Of a DNA stretch of 17,253 nucleotides, positions 14,840 to 17,253 are shown piece after piece. The stretch's first letter is position 1; every line of letters begins with the position of its first letter. The notes under the pieces were generated by a model. The model saw only the letters and a program-made list of their open reading frames with translations, did no database searches and was not told the origin of the DNA. The position numbers were made by a program, and so were the translations under genes. The DNA is from Actinomycetes bacterium (lineage in GTDB: Bacteria > Actinomycetota > Actinomycetes > Propionibacteriales > Propionibacteriaceae): the NCBI GenBank assembly GCA_009785885.1, contig WQUE01000016.1, positions 1 through 17,253 on the forward strand. Direction: 5' to 3'.

Positions 14840-14890
14840 ATGTCACTTCTGCGCCTCCGACGAGCACACACCCGACACGTGATGTCACTT
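14840..14890. promoter_or_regulatory. Paired direct repeat ATGTCACTT, 42 bp apart: candidate activator sites
   Basis: ATGTCACTT occurs at 14840-14848 and 14882-14890, in the same orientation, with start-to-start distance 42 bp (four helical turns). AraC-family regulators usually bind direct repeats spaced by whole turns. A PocR/AraC-type gene lies 800 bp away. The second copy ends 2 bp before TTGACC (14893-14898), a fair -35 for pduU, which would be typical placement for an activator of that promoter. No -10 of equal quality follows. A third GTCAC core is at 14781-14785 but it does not share the outer bases. Confidence 0.45.
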
Positions 14891-14892
14891 TC

Positions 14893-14898
14893 TTGACC
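14893..14898 (+). promoter_or_regulatory. Possible -35 of the pduUV promoter
   Basis: TTGACC matches the -35 consensus in five of six bases. It follows the second direct repeat by 2 bp and lies about 100 nt before pduU. The expected -10 position is GC-rich and has no TANNNT, so it would need an activator, or is a chance match. Confidence 0.2.
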
Positions 14899-14997
14899 GC
14901 GGACGCGGGGCGCCTCGCGCCGGGGCGGGAGCGATGACACGCTGGATGCCGGCACGACGTCGTTGCCGCCGCGTGGGCGAGGCCGGGAGGGTAGATG

Positions 14998-15336
14998 ATG
15001 GCTGACAAGCAGCGCATCATTCAGGAGTTCGTCCCCGGCAAGCAGGTGACGCTCGCACACATCATCGCCAACCCGGGCGCGGACCTGTACGAGCAGGTCG
15101 GGCTGTCACCCGGGGGTGCCATCGGCGTGCTCACGATCACCCCGTCCGAGGCGGCGATCATCGCCGCCGACGCGGCGTCCAAGGCGGCCAATGTGCGGCT
15201 CGGCTTCGTCGACCGCTTCTCCGGGTCGCTCGTTCTGCTGGGTGATCTGGCCGACGTGGAACAGGCGGTCGAAGCGGCGGCCGAGGTGCTCCGCACCGTG
15301 CTCGGCTTCACGCCCGCGCCGATCACCAGGACCTGA
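14998..15336 (+). CDS. pduU: PduU, circularly permuted BMC shell protein
   Basis: PduU (EutS family) forms hexamers with the pore capped by a small beta-barrel. The start chosen is ATG at 14998, 7 nt after GGGAGG; the preceding ATG at 14995 is only 4 nt away from it and less likely. That gives 112 residues, near the family length of about 116. The barrel sequence QEFVPGKQVTLAHIIANPG is at residues about 9-27, followed by the permuted BMC domain: GAIGVLTITPSEAAIIAADAA, VRLGFVDRFSGSLVLLGDLADVEQAVEAA and the closing PITRT as in Salmonella. In enterobacteria pduU is in the same long operon; here it faces away from pduA with its own promoter region. pduV follows 1 bp after the stop. Confidence 0.94.
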   Translation: MADKQRIIQEFVPGKQVTLAHIIANPGADLYEQVGLSPGGAIGVLTITPSEAAIIAADAASKAANVRLGFVDRFSGSLVLLGDLADVEQAVEAAAEVLRTVLGFTPAPITRT

Positions 15337-15337
15337 C

Positions 15338-15787
15338 GTGGGGCGGGTGATGCTCGTCGGCAGCGTCGGCTGCGGCAAGACGACGCTCGTGCAGCGCCTC
15401 GCGGACCGCGAGTTGGCCTACGTCAAGACGCAGACGACGCGCCTGGACGATGAGTACATCGACACCCCCGGGGAGTACCTGACATACGGCTGGATGCGCC
15501 GCGCCCTGCAGCAGGCCGCGTACGCGGCGAGCCTGGTCGTGTTCCTCCAGTCGGCCATCGAGCCCCGCGAGACGATCCCCCCGGGCTTTCGGACGTATTT
15601 CACGCAGCCGGTGGTCGGCGTGGTGACGAAGGTCGACGCGGCGACACCGGACGAATGTGCGATCGCACGGGCTCGGCTGGGACGCGCGGGGGCGTCCGAG
15701 GTTTGGGAGGTGTCGGCCCTCACGGGGGTGGGCATGCCGGAGTTGGCCGCCTGTCTCGAGCAGCGGCGCGGGAGGGATCGGGTGTGA
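15338..15787 (+). CDS. pduV: PduV, small Ras-like GTPase-fold protein
   Basis: PduV belongs to the EutP/PduV family of P-loop proteins associated with microcompartments, perhaps through PduU; its exact role is unclear. The start chosen is GTG at 15338, with AGGA 6 nt upstream inside the pduU end. This gives 149 residues (family about 150), beginning GRVMLVGSVGCGKTTL like its relatives. An ATG four codons on would remove the first beta strand. Walker A is at residues 8-16 (GSVGCGKTT), the G3-like DTPGEYL is at about residues 43-49, the base-specifying TKVD is seen in GVVTKVDAATPDE, and SALTGVGMPEL is the G5 loop. The 3' end overlaps the end of the opposite-strand regulator gene for 68 bp (15720-15787). 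Confidence 0.92.
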   Translation: MGRVMLVGSVGCGKTTLVQRLADRELAYVKTQTTRLDDEYIDTPGEYLTYGWMRRALQQAAYAASLVVFLQSAIEPRETIPPGFRTYFTQPVVGVVTKVDAATPDECAIARARLGRAGASEVWEVSALTGVGMPELAACLEQRRGRDRV

Positions 15788-16985
15788 GGCTGTTCCGGCG
15801 CCACTCGCCTGGAGTCAGGCCGGTGTGCGCGCGGAACAGGCGGGTGAAGTAGCCCGGATGCGCCACACCGACCATCGCGGCGACATCGCCGATCGGCGTG
15901 TCCGTGTGGCTGAGCAGCAACTGGGCCCGTCGCAGGCGCTCGGCGGTCTTGAAGTCGGCGAAGGTCATTCCCGTCTCGCGTCGGAACGAACGCGATAGGT
16001 GGCTGGGCGACATCCCCACACTGGCGGCTGCCTGCCCCAGGTCGAGGTTGGACGCCACGTCGCGCACGACCGCGTTCCGCAACCGGACGTGCCAGGGGGC
16101 GGCGCCTTGATGGTCAAGGGCGGTGACGATCGCATCCAGCAGCGACTCTGTGGCGAGCTGCGCCTGCCACCGGTCCGTGGCGAGGCGCTGCGGGAGCGCA
16201 ACCTCGGCCCGGCGAGCCGACCTGGCGGAGTCGACATCTCCCAGGATGCCGAGGAGCTGTTCGTGGAACCGGCGCAGCGCCGCCAACCGGTCCTGCGCCA
16301 GAGGCGCGCGCCAGATGCGGTCGAGAACGCCGGTCGCGGCGTCGATCGCACCCACCAGGTCCATCGACACCGCCGCGTCGATCGTCTCGCGGGTCTGCCC
16401 GTCGGGCTCGGGCTCGGGCACCGCGGCGGGTGGGGGCGCGAGCGGCACCACGGTGGGCCGCTGGTTGATCCGCCCGGGCGTGGTGCCCGCAATGTCGCGG
16501 CTCAGCTCGAAGAGGGCATCGGCCACGCCTCGCACCTTGCTGAGGCTGACGCGCGGGATGTCGTCGTACAAGCTCCGGAGCGTCGGGTTTGCCTTCCAGT
16601 GGGTGTCCTCCGCGATGAGCGGTGGCGGTTCGCCGGTCCGTGTGCTCAGGAGGGCCTGCCCGCACAGGATCGCGCCGAGGTACCAGCCGTTGACGACGAG
16701 GGCAACGGAGATGTCGACGAGCCCCGCGTGACAGCGGTAGACGTAGGCACGCTGGTTGATGGCGGCCTGCATCGACCCGTGGGCGTCGCACAGCCGGCAC
16801 AGCCGGTTCGTCGCCGGATTGGCGCGCATGCGCTTGCAGAACTCGCTGAAGTGAGCGGCGGCGACGACGGGCGCCCCCACATTGTCCACGGTGATCGCGC
16901 CCAACTCCGTCGCATCCGCGAACGCCCTCTGAAGGGGATCCACCCGCTCAAGATCGATGAACTGGCCCAGCAGCGCACCGGTCAT
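15720..16985 (-). CDS. pocR: PocR-like sensor/AraC-type regulator of the pdu locus
   Basis: PocR of Salmonella activates pdu and cob genes in response to propanediol. Here ATG at 16985 follows AGGAGGT by 6 nt, giving 421 residues. Residues about 8-165 are a PocR sensor domain: FSEFCKRMRANPATNRLC..., C63-x2-C66 (CRLCDAHG), and YRCHAGLVDISVALVVNGWYLGAILCGQ (83-110). Residues 175-195 are a Pro-rich linker with PEPEPD. Residues 198-300 are a mostly helical section not seen in the 303-residue Salmonella protein. Residues about 300-398 form the AraC DNA-binding domain, with a first HTH at 315-336 (LGQAAASVGMSPSHLSRSFRRETG) and the second with the AraC signature DVAAMVGVAHPGYFTRLFRAHTGLTPGEWRR (367-397). 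A basic, Pro-rich tail 398-421 lies in the part overlapping pduV. It likely controls the divergent region; the ligand is inferred. Confidence 0.9.
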   Translation of the reverse strand: MTGALLGQFIDLERVDPLQRAFADATELGAITVDNVGAPVVAAAHFSEFCKRMRANPATNRLCRLCDAHGSMQAAINQRAYVYRCHAGLVDISVALVVNGWYLGAILCGQALLSTRTGEPPPLIAEDTHWKANPTLRSLYDDIPRVSLSKVRGVADALFELSRDIAGTTPGRINQRPTVVPLAPPPAAVPEPEPDGQTRETIDAAVSMDLVGAIDAATGVLDRIWRAPLAQDRLAALRRFHEQLLGILGDVDSARSARRAEVALPQRLATDRWQAQLATESLLDAIVTALDHQGAAPWHVRLRNAVVRDVASNLDLGQAAASVGMSPSHLSRSFRRETGMTFADFKTAERLRRAQLLLSHTDTPIGDVAAMVGVAHPGYFTRLFRAHTGLTPGEWRRNSLTPDPSRAAARDRRPTPACPPP

Positions 16986-17012
16986 GGGGCACCTCCTCGT
17001 GAGGGCCAGCAT

Positions 17013-17041
17013 AGTGTAGATTCGCTGCGGGTCACGTGCAG
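17013..17041 (-). promoter_or_regulatory. Candidate promoter of the PocR-like gene
   Basis: On the minus strand TACACT (17018-17013) fits TANNNT, with a poor -35 TGCACG 16 nt upstream (17040-17035). Transcription would start about 20 nt before the AGGAGGT site. It is the best -10 in the 204-bp upstream region. Confidence 0.35.
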
Positions 17042-17044
17042 CGA
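17022..17044. repeat. Inverted repeat TCGCTGC-9 nt-GCAGCGA overlapping the pocR promoter
   Basis: The 7-bp arms are perfect (17022-17028 and 17038-17044) and the 9-nt spacer is gggtcacgt. It covers the candidate -35 and ends just above the -10 of the PocR-like gene, a typical operator place. The spacer holds GTCAC, also the core of the direct repeats in the pduA/pduU region, and together with the first base of the right arm it forms CACGTG. Confidence 0.4.
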
Positions 17045-17132
17045 TTGCGGGGATTGTCCGGCAGTGGATCCCGGGCGAAGACCGGTCTTCACGCGTGGCC
17101 ACCCACCCCACAGTGCGCCCGGCGAGCGGGGG

Positions 17133-17146
17133 CGCGAGCGCTCGCG
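17133..17146. repeat. Perfect 14-bp palindrome CGCGAGCGCTCGCG
   Basis: Each half is CGCGAGC / GCTCGCG with no spacer. It lies just upstream of the -35 region of the rightmost gene and might be an operator of a dimeric repressor or activator. In DNA this rich in GC, a chance palindrome is possible. Confidence 0.4.
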
Positions 17147-17175
17147 GCGATCCCCCAGTTTCCTGGTGTACCCGG

Positions 17176-17181
17176 TATCAT
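17176..17181 (+). promoter_or_regulatory. -10-like TATCAT close to the ATG of the right-edge gene
   Basis: TATCAT differs from TATAAT at one base and ends 8 nt before the ATG at 17190. If active, the transcript would begin at or next to the start codon, i.e. it would be leaderless, a common form in actinobacteria; this fits the lack of a ribosome site. No strong -35 is seen. Confidence 0.35.
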
Positions 17182-17189
17182 GATGACCC

Positions 17190-17253
17190 ATGCGTGAGAC
17201 GAAGACTCCGGTCCTTGCCTCACACGGGCGACCCGTGCCCGACGACGCCGGCT
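17190..17253 (+). CDS. Start of an unidentified CDS, possibly a catalase (runs off the right edge)
   Basis: Only 21 codons are visible (MRETKTPVLASHGRPVPDDAG). The pattern S-x-G-x-P-V-x-D resembles the N-terminus of monofunctional heme catalases (T-x-x-x-G-x-P-V-x-D), but this is too short for a firm call. There is no Shine-Dalgarno. A -10-like TATCAT lies 8 nt before the ATG, and a palindrome lies about 45 bp upstream. It is divergent from the PocR-like gene and probably not part of the pdu system. Confidence 0.4.
   Translation, partial: MRETKTPVLASHGRPVPDDAG

Larger units (their letters stand above)
14629..14997. other. Divergent control region between pduA and pduU
   Basis: These 369 bp carry no gene-like coding sequence; small frames seen here start without ribosome sites and have no similarity to known proteins. 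The region must hold promoters for the 17-gene minus-strand operon and for pduUV. It holds two 9-bp direct repeats, a possible minus-strand promoter near 14774-14801, a TTGACC at 14893-14898 and a small inverted repeat at 14909-14921 (GGCGC-CTC-GCGCC). I found no cobalamin-riboswitch landmarks, so control by the neighbouring PocR-like regulator is the simplest view. Confidence 0.7.

Noticed and set aside
14657..14937. Small plus-strand open frames of 79 and 98 codons in the control region
   Set aside because: They lack ribosome sites and domains and are rich in Arg, Pro and Thr, as expected from random GC-rich DNA.
14629..14997. Cobalamin riboswitch in the pduA leader
   Set aside because: I looked for the conserved B12-box core on both strands and did not see it. 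A covariance-model search would settle this.
1..17253. tRNA, rRNA, insertion sequence or phage attachment site
   Set aside because: No transposase-like product, terminal inverted repeat pair, or tRNA-like sequence was noticed by eye; composition is even across the window.

Overview
The window comes from a high-G+C bacterium, almost certainly an actinobacterium. By eye G+C is well above 60 percent, third codon positions are mostly G or C, GTG starts occur, and a TANNNT -10 element is the most recognisable promoter sequence. A propionic-acid-bacterium-type host (Propionibacteriaceae) fits a complete pdu locus, but that is inference. Nearly the whole window is one catabolic locus: a 1,2-propanediol (or glycerol) utilization bacterial microcompartment of the Pdu type.

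Layout. At 1-415 (minus) is the 5' part of a secreted lipoprotein gene that runs off the left edge. From 14628 down to 659 a tight minus-strand operon reads, in transcription order: pduA, pduB, pduC, pduD, pduE, pduG, pduH, pduK, pduJ, pduL, a eutJ-like gene, a flavoprotein gene in the usual pduM position, pduN, pduO, pduP, pduS, pduT. Gaps are about 0-30 bp, and several stop/start overlaps (4 to 8 bp) suggest translational coupling. A 369-bp divergent control region (14629-14997) separates it from plus-strand pduU and pduV (14998-15787). pduV runs tail-to-tail into a minus-strand PocR-domain/AraC-type regulator gene (15720-16985), with 68 bp of antisense coding overlap. At the right edge (17190) a further plus-strand gene begins.

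How the parts work together. PduA, PduB, PduJ, PduK, PduN, PduT and PduU build the protein shell. PduCDE, a B12-dependent diol dehydratase, makes propionaldehyde inside it. PduGH re-arms the dehydratase when damaged cobalamin is stuck in it. PduO adenosylates cobalamin and PduS reduces it. PduP oxidises propionaldehyde to propionyl-CoA, and PduL converts this to propionyl-phosphate while recycling CoA inside the shell. PduS and the Fe-S shell protein PduT may carry electrons across the shell. No pduQ (1-propanol dehydrogenase), pduW (propionate kinase), pduF (transporter) or pduX is present, so NADH re-oxidation, ATP recovery and uptake must rely on genes elsewhere or be done differently.

Points of most interest: a flavoprotein carrying a cargo-type N-terminal helix; a PduK homologue whose C-terminus is a long Pro/Glu repeat instead of a cysteine motif; an altered pore loop in PduJ; an enlarged PocR-like regulator; and a pair of 9-bp direct repeats exactly 42 bp apart in the divergent control region.
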